Below, one piece after another: positions 1 to 11,744 of a stretch of DNA of 64,000 bases (the stretch's first letter is position 1; every line of letters starts with the position of its first letter). This DNA is from Arcuatula senhousia. Taxonomy: Eukaryota; Mollusca; Bivalvia; Mytilida; Mytilidae. The notes under the pieces were generated by a model. The model was given only the letters and a program-made list of their open reading frames with translations. It was not told where the DNA came from and did not search any database. The DNA is taken from assembly GCA_963971305.1 (NCBI GenBank), contig OZ020317.1:10868001-10932000 (forward strand), in the 5' to 3' direction. Both the position numbers and the translations under genes were made by a program.

Positions 1-2640
1 GTCTTATTCTTTGTCAAAAGTCATTACATTTTAAATTTTGAGTGTCTTTAGTTTGCCAGTGGTAAAACCCCATGAAAAAGAATACATTGTCAATACAAAA
101 ACCTATTATTTGTAAAAATATCAAAACTTTCACACCAGACACATGCTGTCACAGAAGCTCCATAATGATAATCTATTACAAAAATATATAAATAATCCTC
201 ATTTAATTGGATCCCACTGTACCATGTGACTGATTGTACTTTACTAGACATAAACATCAACAGTAAAAACTGCCATATTGTGCAAAAAACATTAGGCCAA
301 ACTAAAAATTTTGGATAAAAGAAAATGGAATTGCCCTTAAAATCACATTTGTAAATGCTAAATTGCAACATTTGGATGCTGAAGGTTTAATCTTCAGAAT
401 AAAATTTGAAAGTCTATAAACTTTTTTCAAATCTTTACAATAGTCCGATATAAATTCAAAACAATCTGCATGTGAAGAATCTTATTAACTTTCCATTTTT
501 ACATGTGTGGTGCTAAATTGAACAATTAAAAAAAATCAAAGTTAAATATTAAAAAACCTTCCCTCTTCAGCATCAAAAGCTCTTCAAAAATTAAATTCAA
601 CAATTGTGGTTTTTTATGATGAATGAAATTCATCAGAAAATAATTTACAAAGTATATAAAATGATGCAAAGAATTTTAAAAATCTGCAACTTCAACACTT
701 TACCATCCTAAAGAAATATCAAATTCCGAAATTAAATACACATCCCAAAAAACAGCAACTATCAACTTTTGTAAAGACCTTATACACACACAATAACAAA
801 CTAGAATTCACAATAGGAAGATATCCAATTTATGGTCCAAATCATCCCTAAAACTCGAAATATTAAACCACATTTCATATAAAACGTTCGTCTGACATGT
901 AAGGTTTCACTGAGAGGCTTATCCTAATCCTGAGAAATATACTCTTACGTTTTTCTTTTGTTGTTGTGTTTTTATAAAGCATTCCTTACGATTTTGTACC
1001 TTTTGCCTTATGTAATATAATAAGCGGTCATGACCCTTTTCAAGCTGCAATCGGACAAAAACTGTTTTCTTTTTATTTACAGATTAATATAAATGATTAT
1101 AAAATGTTGATATAAATAATTTAAATGAGCGTTTAAATGTTTGTAATAAATAATCTTTTGTAGCAGGGCTGTCACCAGGTCCCTGGCACGAGGAGGCACA
1201 GACAGATCAGGGTAGGTCCCCTTTCTAAATTTGAACCCATTTTCAATTGATGGGTTTTTGGTGAATTCCAAGAGAAATTTTCATTTTATTTTTTGCAAAA
1301 GGGGGGTGTGATCCCACCCATCAAACCTGCAACCAACAAACTTGTGTATGGGTCAATTCGTTACTGTCATAACTAGAATACTAACAAAGTCAGGAAGGGC
1401 CACGAATATTTGCAGATTAGCACAAAAATTCTAAATATAAATACTTAAATAATACTTAACTCCAGTGTAAAACTGGACCTGTATCATTTTATAGTTCAAA
1501 TGATTGCAAAAAAAACATGCACAGACATACAGACAAACAAAGTGAAACCAATAGGGCTTTATAGCATCCTCAATGCAAGCCTTAAATTCTGCACCTTTTC
1601 AAGGGGCAAATCAAGAGGAGGGGCCCAAAGGCACCGCCTTTTGTCAGAAAGATGGTTTGATATATAAGAAATCATTGATGCATTACCAGAATGCCCCCCT
1701 CCCCTCTTTACAAAATTTCTCGATCTGTCACTGTTTACAATTGAGTCGAAGGAAAAGAAAAGATGGTCCTTTTTTCCATTTTAACTTTTTCTTCACTTCT
1801 ACAATTTAAAGTAACCTTTAAATTAAGTCCCAAATTACCACCCAAAAGTTAAAGGTTTCTTCATACACAATACCCTCATCTTTCAATGTCCAAAATTTGT
1901 TGACCTAGAATAATCTCCCTTTGTTCCTTTTATCTGAATCAATCTTCAAGTTTCAAAAATTTCAATAGGCAACATTTCTTACTTATTCATGGTAAATTAA
2001 ACTCAAGATCAGTGACCTGCATTAATTGATGATGAAACATGCAATCTTTCAAAAGTCGCAGGGACTAATTCCCCCACCCCTAACGATAAAATTAGTAACT
2101 TTAACTTAATGTGGAGGTCAAGGGTCAATGTTCCAGTTGAACTTTTTTGTTAAAAAATTTGAATGGTTAAAATGAGATGATAGCTGTGTGCAAGGGCACT
2201 GAGACTTTGCACTGCTCTGTTTTAGACTCCACATTTTAAAACAAACCGAGGGTAAAACAGAATACCCCTTTTTTATGCAGGAGCATAATTACTGTCTTTT
2301 CAATTGATTCAAATCATCCACCTCAAATGATATCCTGATGTATTTTTTATGCAACCGTCTCCATAAAAATTACTTTTTGGCACTTACTAAGAAATTTTGA
2401 CAGAAAGACAGGCAAAAAAGAAAAGGTGATTCCTTACATGTATATTCCATTCAAGCAAGTTTTCATGAGTAAAATGTGGTTTCATTATTATTCCTGTCAG
2501 GTATAAATTGTTCTCCGGTGGTCAAGTGCAATAATTACTAAATAAAAACTTTCTAAATTTTTAGGTTAACCATGTCAGGCCAGTTTCACAAAATATATAG
2601 AAATGGAATCTATTTTAGTGCTTTCCAACAACAATAACAA
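1..2640. other. AT-rich non-coding stretch
   Basis: Probably intron of the supervillin-like gene. No exon with good splice signals was found. 1590-1720 has a repeat-like block (GGGGCCCAAAGG, TGATGCATTACC, a C-rich run) that resembles, in opposite orientation, the block at 53280-53450. The remainder has no recognised feature apart from the fragment at 1077-1271. Confidence 0.5.
1077..1271 (-). pseudogene. Unidentified coding-like fragment
   Basis: A 64-residue minus-strand frame. Its first about 38 codons (core KNPSIENGFKFRKGTYPD and LSVPPRARDLVTALLQ) have a composition and GC content unlike the AT-rich flanks. The tail (HLNYLYQHFIIIYINL) reads as non-coding. There is no clear acceptor or donor. 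It may be a remnant of a transposon protein or of an exon; I do not recognise the family. Confidence 0.25.
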
Positions 2641-2644
2641 CAAG

Positions 2645-3798
2645 TGTGGCCACTAAAAGTATGTCTCGCCTGCCGGCACCATCTCTAAAATCAACTACCT
2701 AAGCTTTCATTTCTTGATATAAACACGAAAAGTGTCAGTATACCTAATAACAGATGCCTAGTTATTATACTATTCAAGCAATCCATTGTCCACACAAGTA
2801 TTACAAAAAGTTTTCTGTCTGAAAAAAGACCTAAGTTCACAGAGTCACTGGAGCGTAAAAATGGGTTCATGGTCACATGGCATGGTGACAGTTGTGTTGT
2901 CCATAACCGCAACTGTCTGTTTACCCAATATCAGATGCCTAGCTATTATACTTTTCAAGCAATTCATCGTCCACAAAAGTCTTACAAAAAAGTTTATGGC
3001 CTGAAAAAGACCTAAGTTCACAGAGTCACTGGAGCCTGAAAATGGGGTCAGGGTCAAACGGCATGGGGACAATTGCGTAGACCATAACCTGAACTGTCTG
3101 TATTCAAAATATCAGATGCCTAGCTATTATACTTTTCAAGCAATTCATCGTCCACAAAAGTCTTACAAAAAAGTTTACGGCCTGAAAAAAGACCTAAGTT
3201 CACAGAGTCACTGGAGCATGAAAATGGGGTCAGGGTCAAACAACATGGTGACAGTTGCGTAGACCATAACCTGAACTGTCTGTATACCAAATATCAGATG
3301 CCTAGCTATTATACTTTTCAAGCAATTCATCGTCCACAAAAGTCTTACAAAAAAGTTTACGGCCTGAAAAAAGACCTAAGTTCACAGAGTCACTGGAGCG
3401 TAAAAATGGGGTCATGGTCACATGGCATGGTGACAGTTGTGTTGTCCATAACCGCAACTGTCTGTTTACCCAATATCAGATGCCTAGCTATTATACTTTT
3501 CAAGCAATTCATCGTCCACAAAAGTCTTACAAAAAAGTTTATGGCCTGAAAAAGACCTAAGTTCACAGAGTCACTGGAGCGTGAAAATGGGGTCAGGGTC
3601 AAACGGCATGGGGACAATTGCGTAGACCATAACCTGAACTGTCTGTATTCAAAATATCAGATGCCTAGCTATTATACTTTTCAAGCAATTCATCGTCCAC
3701 AAAAGTCTTACAAAAAAGTTTACGACGCCGCCGCCGCCGCCGGAAAGTAATACCTATGTCTCGCCTTCCGCGACTATTCGTCGCAGGCGAGACAAAAA
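2645..3798 (+). mobile_element. Helentron/pearl-like element with 181-bp tandem core
   Basis: The 5' side has AACAAGTGTGGCCAC (palindromic GTGGCCAC), then TGTCTCGCCT at 2662. The core is five full units plus a partial one of 181-182 bp (starts 2751, 2932, 3113, 3295, 3477, 3658). After it come a (CCG)n/(GCC)n microsatellite at 3723-3742 and a 3' hairpin, TGTCTCGCCT...AGGCGAGACA (3757-3794), then AAAAA. The 5' TGTCTCGCCT also pairs with the 3' end. Short ORFs in both strands come from the repeat and are not genes. Confidence 0.75.
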
Positions 3799-6490
3799 TA
3801 GTGATATCCCTGCTTTTGCAACCATGCCTTTAAATGTGTGATGGAACTTAGATGAACTACTACATTACTGAAAGACACAGGTAAAACATTATACCCCCTC
3901 CTTTGAAGTAGGGGTATAAAAATGTTAAGCAGATTATTTAACATACAATTTTGATCATCATAGTTATTCTACAACCCCAGAAACACACTACTAATACCTA
4001 ATCTTACCATTGCAATGAGAGATCCCTCCATTTTTAGAAAAATGGAACACATAAGTTGATCTGTAAACCATGGTCTAATTCAATCTACCAGACCTCAAAA
4101 CAGGCGAATCACAACTTATCCATTTCAATCACAACTTTTAAATTTTTTACTTTCAAATGAAGCAGTTGTTTACTGGTTAGACAAATTTACGAGATTTTCA
4201 CATCTATTAATCAATTTTTCATCTAATCCAACATATATAGGTCATCAATCTTATCATATTATTATTATTTATTGCTCAAAGGTGACAATCTTCCAATTAT
4301 GGATCAATATCTGTTCAACTTGGAAATTGACCCAAGGGAGGTCACTGTCCTAACAATGAATGATTTCACTTGGTACAAATAATGATTGTCATCCATAAAA
4401 TTTTACTTCCATAAAAAAAGTTTGATTTATGAATATATTTATGTTGTGTTTGTCACAAACTCATGCCTTTCTATATTGGGAACAAAAGTCTTTAGCCTCA
4501 CATCCAAAAATAATCCAAAATTGGTAACGGAAATAAAAAATGCACTAGTAAAACCCAACTCAAAACCTCATTGTCTTAACAATTAATTATCCATGAATAA
4601 TAATTTCCAGGTAATTAGGCCATTTCCAATTTCGGACAGGTAATTACAGTTAATTTCAATTAATTAAACTCCTCCGCTCCGTAAATTCATAGACTAGTGA
4701 TGTTCACCATGACAAAGTGAATCATAAATTTTCATGTCCCATTGCAAGCTTATATGTCAAATTCAAAGTTTGTACAAATTTGGTATTCAAATTTACCACA
4801 ATTTGACACAAATTTTACAAGCAATAAAAGTCATTCATTCATGCTTCAAGAACATAAGTGAAAACAAAAAACTGGATTCTTCTAGTTGATGGAAAAAGTA
4901 AATCCCTCTTTTATTGTGAAATCCTGGGGTACTTGAAATTTGCAAATCTTTTGCAAAAAGCAATAACAAATAAATTTCTTCCAAATCCTTTTTTTCGCAG
5001 CCCTATTCTCCTTGCGATTTCTTTAAGTTGAAATCTACAAATCTATCACAATTAATTTATTCAAAGAATAACTTCCATGTAATTTCGAATAAAATTCTGT
5101 TTCAATTCAGTTCCTATTGAAAGAAAAATCCTTAAAACACATTTTCTCTCAACATTTACACATTTTCTTTTACTGGTCATTCTAATGTGTCGCACATGAA
5201 CTTGTGATATTTTTAGAATAAAATATCACCAAAATTAATAATGATGAAACCATAGTACTCAATTCCTCAACATGAACATGACCATTTACTAATAGTCATG
5301 ACCAAATGACCTCTGAACTTGTCATATAATTATGTCACTTAACATAAATCCCAAGTAATCATTAAGTGCCCCAAGGGGGATAACTGTCCACTTGTCAAGG
5401 TTAACTGGTCAATCAAGGGTTAATTCTATCATGTTTGTTGACAAAATATTGTGTAATGGTCAATAATCGTTTAAATCGTTTCTATTAATATCCTGTCGAC
5501 TTTGCTATGACCAGATAAATCACTTTGGAAATTGAATAAATTGAATATTTTATTTCCCAGTTTTTTCCAATGTAAAAATTCTCTCCAACCCTATATTAGA
5601 CGTTTTGGCTAAAAAGTCCTTGCTAAATTGTTCCAGCAGAATTGAGATTTAATTTTTCAACTCACGATTTTTTTTCCCATTGAAAAAATTCCTGCTTAAA
5701 TTTAAAAGTTCTCTAATAGTCACAGAAATCCATTGTTGTCTACTAGAGTATTTCCTGTTCCCCAATCGAAAACTTTTTCCACGAAAATACAATACTAAAA
5801 TCGTCAAAATACTTTATCAATAAGAATTAACTCATCATGATCTGATAACAAATACTGTCATTTAAACCATAAACAAATAATCCTAAGGTATATAAACGCC
5901 TTGGAGAACAAAGAAAACAACATTTCTTCTAGTCTAGCCGCAAATTTTTAAATAAAGGGAAAAAATACATTTTTCCTTAATTTTGGGGTTGTTCTTTTTT
6001 TGTTGCATGTCTGATTGTTCACATTAAACTTAGTCTATATCCACAATTTTTTTTAAATCCATGAAAATAATACATTTTCCTATATTCCTACTATTAAAAT
6101 CCCAAATTATTGTTCATATCAAACAATGCAATAGAATTAATAAAATTTAACTGTAGATAAACATAGTACATCCACACATCACAAAACACCACTTCTAAAG
6201 GTATAAAATTCCCTAATTTTACGGTCATCAAGGACAACAGTTAAGATCCAAGAGATAGCCGTTTCACTTGACTGACCGATAAAACCTAACCATTGAAATA
6301 GTTGAGACTCACCAAAATATATACATTTTGACAAAAAAGTAACTTGGGCTATTTACATTCTTTGGCTACTACAGGTACACCAAGTTTTATTATCTAATTT
6401 GCATAAAAAGTGTTAAGAATTTTTTTATATATGAAAAGATGTATCATCTTTAACAAAGTTTCACTTGTTGTATAGGTCATCAGTTGTATT
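3799..6490. other. AT-rich non-coding stretch
   Basis: No ORF of note, no repeat structure and no splice-bounded exon seen. 4590-4680 has a few AATTA-rich words. Confidence 0.5.
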
Positions 6491-7575
6491 TTTTTAATGG
6501 ACACCCGACTTTGTGAACTGTCAAAAATATCACAAAGTTTACCCTTAAACAAAAGTTTTCTAAAAGACACACTGAAAGTTTGAATTCATAATCCAAATGA
6601 AAATAACAACAAAAATATTTAGAAAGGCCACTTGTCTTTAAATCAGCCTGTCCTACTTAAAAATTTCTTATAATCCTTTAAAAATTGACTTTAATTTTCA
6701 GATGTTTTTATCAAACAGTCACAAAATTGTCTTTATAATTCCCTCCCTCTGAATTTAAGGCTAAAAAAAATTTAAAAGGTTTGGGTTTGGGGGCTTTTTT
6801 TTTGGGGGGGGGGCATTTAATTTTGTTCCAATATCAAAGTTAGACTTACTAAAATAAGTATACTTTATTTTGATATAAATTTCATGATATTATAATAAGA
6901 TCAAAAGGCACTGAAACCGAAATTTATAGCCTGAATCTCTTCAAAAAGTTGTAAACACAACTCATTAAACTTTGTCAAATTTTTAAAACAGCATCAAGTC
7001 TTTGTCCAAATAGTGATGAACCCTCCATAAAATCACAAGTTGAATGTTCTTCAGATAGAAGATCATTACAGTATTGCTCATAGCAAAAGTATTATGCAAA
7101 TTGGACCACATCTTTAATCACTCAACCAAGTCTCTAATAAAAATCTACTAAAGCAGTTAAGTTGAACTTGCATCAATATAAATGAGTCCAAAGACTGAAT
7201 TAAGGTAATCAGGCTAAAGCTTGGTTTTTTTAATGGACACCCGACTTTGTGAACTGTCAAAAATATCACAAAGTTTACCCTTAAACAAAAGTTTTCTTCA
7301 AGACACAAGGAAAGTTTAAATTCATAATTCAAATGAAAATAACAACAAAAATATTTAGAAAGGCCACTTGTCTTTAAATCAGCCTGTCCCAAAAAAATCA
7401 AAAGTTGAATGTTCTTCAGAAAGAAGATCATTATTGAATTCCTCATAGCAAAAGTATTATGCAAATTGGACCACATCTTTAATCACTCAACCAAGTCTCT
7501 AATAAAAATCTACTAAAGCAGTTAAGTTGAACTTGCGTCAATATATTTGATACTTGATAAATTAGTCCAAAGAAT
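6490..7575. repeat. Local duplication of a two-block segment
   Basis: Block A (6493-6655, beginning TTTTTTAATGGACACCCGAC) recurs at 7225-7390. Block B (about 7030-7195, AAGTTGAATGTTCTTCAGA onward) recurs at 7402-7560. In the first copy A and B are separated by about 370 bp; in the second they are joined. So either the segment was duplicated and then lost the middle, or an insertion split the first copy. The 120-codon minus ORF here is an accident of the repeat. Confidence 0.75.
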
Positions 7576-7624
7576 TAAACTTTGAGACATGTCCCTTTTT
7601 TTTTGGTCTGTGTCTTTGTGTGGA

Positions 7625-7812
7625 CTGAAATCCCTGAATGTTTCAAAAATCTGTCAGTTAAAAATGGAGGAATTTTGTCAAACAGGAAGTAGTTGAGTGA
7701 CAGACCTGACAAAGGTTATGAGAACAGAAAACTGTTATGAAAATTTCTTCCCCGAGCCATATTCACCATAGTGGATTTTTTATTCTGTGAAATCTGGCAA
7801 GAAATGTTTCGA
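7625..7812. repeat. Dispersed AACAGGAAGTAG-family repeat, diverged
   Basis: Contains CAAACAGGAAGTAGTTGAGT, AAAACTGTTATGAAAATTTC and TTCCCCGAGCC in the same order as the other copies, but lacks the middle ATCAAGTGGCTGT block. Confidence 0.55.
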
Positions 7813-7869
7813 TCAGCACTACTTAACCTTCCAATCTAAGGTCTTCCTTTATTGAAATGGTCTGGAAAC

Positions 7870-9190
7870 CATACCCAGGTGAAAAGTCATGGTCACTGTC
7901 CATGGTCAACCATGGTCGACCATGTTTGACCATGGTCTGGTGACCATGATCGACCATGGTTATCTATGGTCGACTGCCTTCCGTTAATTGGCACCATGGT
8001 CATTAACCATGGATGACCATGTGTGACCATGGTCGACCATGGTCAACCATGGTCAAACATGGTTCTATAATTTTCAGAAAAAAAATAATGTATCAGTTTA
8101 CAATCCAAATTAACAATATAATTTAATTTTCTAAGGAACAAAGTTGATTTATTAATGTAATTTCTGCATGCAAATTGTAGGTATATCTATTCCAAAACAT
8201 GACTAAACTGAAAAATAATTTAATGTCTACAATTTGTAGTGACTGTTTAATGTTGCCATGATATCTCAACAGTCGTTTCCATTATAGATTGAAAGAATTT
8301 ACACTGATCTTGATTTGTCTGTACATTTTGTTCTTTATCTCTTTGTCATCTACATGTCTGCACATTTTATCACAATCATATCCTACTTGGCAACACCATA
8401 GGTTCAAATCTCCATACTAGTAGTAATTCCCAATCCATATATTTGTGGAACTATTTCTGTAAAATGCCTCAAAAGGTCTCCAACTGACAGGTTTAATGCA
8501 CAGATATAAGAAATAAGATTACTATATGCCCAAACAAGGTTTTAAATAAAAAAAGAAAGAATTATCTCATTAAGTTATACTACTTGTAAACCCATTTCAA
8601 GTTCTCAAGATTAAAAAAATAAATATTATTGGTAAAAGCAAAGGGAGATAATTGTCTACATGGTCAGACCATGGTCACACCATGATAAACCACAAAATTT
8701 ATACCATAGTTCTGCCATTCATGATTGACACTGGTAGGTGAAATGTAAGCAAATTTTAATTATTTTATTGTTATGTGCAGCAATCAAGACTTTATTAGGT
8801 CTTGTTAAAAATGTCAATAGAACATTAAAACCAAACACCAGTTGGGTAGCTGAAAACAAACATGTAAGTCAATTAGCCTTACATTTGTATAAGTGAAATA
8901 AAGTCACCTCAGGTTTGATATTCTATTAAGTCTTAACCATTTTAACAAAATATTATATTGTTTTATTTAAAAAATGCAATTTAATTTTTTTATGGACCAT
9001 TGTCAACCATGTTAAGTACTTTGTGACCATGAACTACCATGCTCAGCAATGATTGACCATGATTTTGACCATGGTCAACCATATACTGACCATGGTCAAA
9101 AAGTATGGATCATGGTTGACCATGGTAGTTCGTGGTCAACCATCTTGAACCATGAAATACCATGGTGACCATGGTCAACCATAGTCATCT
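7870..9190. repeat. Palindromic ACCATGGT arrays flanking an AT-rich core
   Basis: Three clusters (7885-8065, 8655-8700, 8993-9190) of degenerate 8-12 base units built around the palindrome ACCATGGT, spaced by TCGACC, TCAACC or TTGACC. The sequence between clusters is AT-rich and lacks the word. Because the unit is self-complementary, both strands read alike. No ORF. The region may be one element whose ends carry the arrays. Confidence 0.7.
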
Positions 9191-11740
9191 TTTTGTCTGG
9201 GAAGGGGACAAAAAGACAGACAGACATCAGTTCATGTCTTACCACTTCTTGTGACAGCTGGGTATAACAATACTGATCATCTTACCTCTTTCAAATTTGG
9301 AGGTCAATGTCCTGACAAAAATCTGGTGCCCTCCTTCCATAGAATTTTACAGAAACCAGTATTATTAAGTCAAATTCCAAAATTAACACCGATTTTATTT
9401 AATCTAACTCCAAATTATAATAGAACTTTCAGTTTATCTTTTAAAGCACAAAGTTTGTTGCTTTAAAAAACAGTGACAAGAAACCGTAAGCAAATATTAG
9501 TCTAGCTGCTTAATCCAATATGATTACACAGAAATCTTAAAATCCAAATATGGAATTTTCAATTTGTTACCACAGAGTAATAAAATTCTAAATGTGTTTA
9601 TGATTCAATAACAAGTTACTAGTTGCAATATTTCGACTTAAAGTAACAAAATATCCCATGAATCTGAATTAAGAACAGGATCAAAAATCATCATCATACA
9701 TTGCACATCAACTCCTGAGACAAAACTTGGAAAAAGGGAAATGTTCTGACTCAATATTAACTAGAAAATCCCATGCATAAATTTCATATTCGTCTGAAAA
9801 ACCTGTTCATCGATAAATCCATGCTGAGCTCAATTGCTCAAAGGGTTAAAATTTCATCTCAGTGCTAGATCAATTTTGACAAATGACAGAAATTAGCATA
9901 GGTATTTAACTTTTATAATCAATAATATAATATGCACAAAATCTGCACTTAATGCAATATTGGAATGCATTACGATTGTTGACAGCTTGCAAGATGTCTT
10001 CATCGAGGTGACTCATTTTTGTACAAACAGTAGATTCAATATTGTATTCAACAAAAGGCAAATTCTTGACAGCAGATTGAACAATCGGCAAAATTGATTT
10101 TCATGAATTTTTTTATAATAATAGTACTACGAAGTGACAAGTCATTTTGCTTAATCATTTAAAGTAATGAAAAAGGTTTTTGATTGCATCGATTTTGACA
10201 AAAGGTTGATAATATCTTTGACAAAAAATGTCAAAATTTCAAATCAATTTTGATTTCATTTCAAGATTGTTAACTCATGAAATTTAACAGTAGTCATTAA
10301 GTGAAATTGGGTACATATTTAAGGAACTATAAAGTTTGCAATTCAATCACATTTAAAGTGAACAAGAGTCTTAACAAATTGCTAACAAATTATAAACTTC
10401 AATCAGTTTCATTATTTTTGCATGCAAAAACCCTGCTCATTCAAAATGTCATAACTCCCACAAAATTTTGAGGATCAAAATTTCCTGCAATATCCACAAT
10501 TACATATGGTGTACTATATCTACATTATGTAACATACCAAGTTTTGTTACATTCTGTTGAATTGTTATAGAGATTTGGAGCCGCACAATTTGTGGATGGA
10601 AAGACAGACAGACTTAGGCGGATTAAAACTGAAACAAAAGGTTTAATTAGGGAGACATAACCAAATAACTTAAGATTTTCTTACTCGCTTTCATATATCC
10701 TTTCTCAGTGTGTTTTCATTTTAAGGTTATGACCACTCTAAGGACAAATATTATGTGCTGTACGGGAAAAGTGAAGAAAAGATTAAAAAGAGCAACAGTG
10801 ATGGAACAAACACACATTACCTTACATGTACTTGTATATATTTGTTACTGATGAAAATCTATGAAAGAAAGAGAAATCTCTAGTAGTGTTTTAATTTATA
10901 ATCAGGATTAAAACAGAAAAGTCAAAGTATTAAAATTCTGGTAAAGTCTGATATGCATTTTAGCATTTGAGTTTTTGGAAGTTATAAAATGACAAAATAA
11001 TAAAAAGAGGGTGAAGACGGTTTACGTGCATAAAACACATCTTTATTCAATGTATGTCTTACTAATAAACTTGGTAGCTTATTCCATGATATTTTGTAAA
11101 GTTTTAAGTAAGGATGTGAAAATTTAAGGTACCATTACACTGAGTGAGTGAGTTTCATTTTGATATAACAAAAATATTTTCATGAATTGGATTAGGACTT
11201 CATTTATGCAACATTAGGCTAACATCAGACAGACAGATATTTTTGGGAAAATTAATTCAATAGTAAACTTCTACAAAACAGTACTATATTATGTGGCCTG
11301 CATCACAAAATATTCTATAAATAAGAGCGAAAGAGTTATGGACATAATATCGCTTATGTAGTAGTCCACCAAGAATCATGCAAAATTGAAGAAAAGTGAT
11401 TCATCGATAAAAAGGCTACAGTGGTTTATTTTCAATGAAACAAAGTTCAAAGTATAAAAAAATAATAAATAACAATTTGCTCATAACTGCCTAAGGTCCT
11501 GGGAGAAATCTTGCAATTTTGTGACAATGGTTTCTATTGAAATTATTGACAATTTTAAGAGTTATCTCCCTTTCTTACATTTTTCAAATGCATTCTATAT
11601 ATATTTTTTTTCTCTCAGGACCAGGGCTAGTTTGGAAAAAGAGCACAAAAGATCAAAGCAGGGTGCTAGTAGGAGTAACACATCAAAAATAAATTGGTGT
11701 AGGCTTTCCACCCATAAATCACTCTTTGCATGATTCTTAT
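9191..11740. other. AT-rich non-coding stretch with ACAGACAG microsatellite traces
   Basis: Short GACAGACAG runs (9212-9224, 10602-10613, 11227-11239) sit in repeat-like contexts. 9251-9466 and 11521-11733 hold short ORFs with no recognisable product. No convincing exon. Confidence 0.45.
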
Positions 11741-11744
11741 AAAA

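Noticed and set aside
2786..3617. Four overlapping 72-83 codon ORFs on both strands
   Set aside because: Identical peptides repeat because of the 545-bp higher-order repeat; they are non-coding tandem units.
7114..7476. 120-codon minus ORF
   Set aside because: Spans the local duplication at 6490-7575; composition is that of AT-rich noise.
9255..9330. Possible minus-strand exon with donor GAAAGAG|GTAAGA in a phase that would fit after exon 5
   Set aside because: The acceptor side has no pyrimidine tract and the sequence runs into a GACAGACAG repeat context; the phase match alone could be chance.
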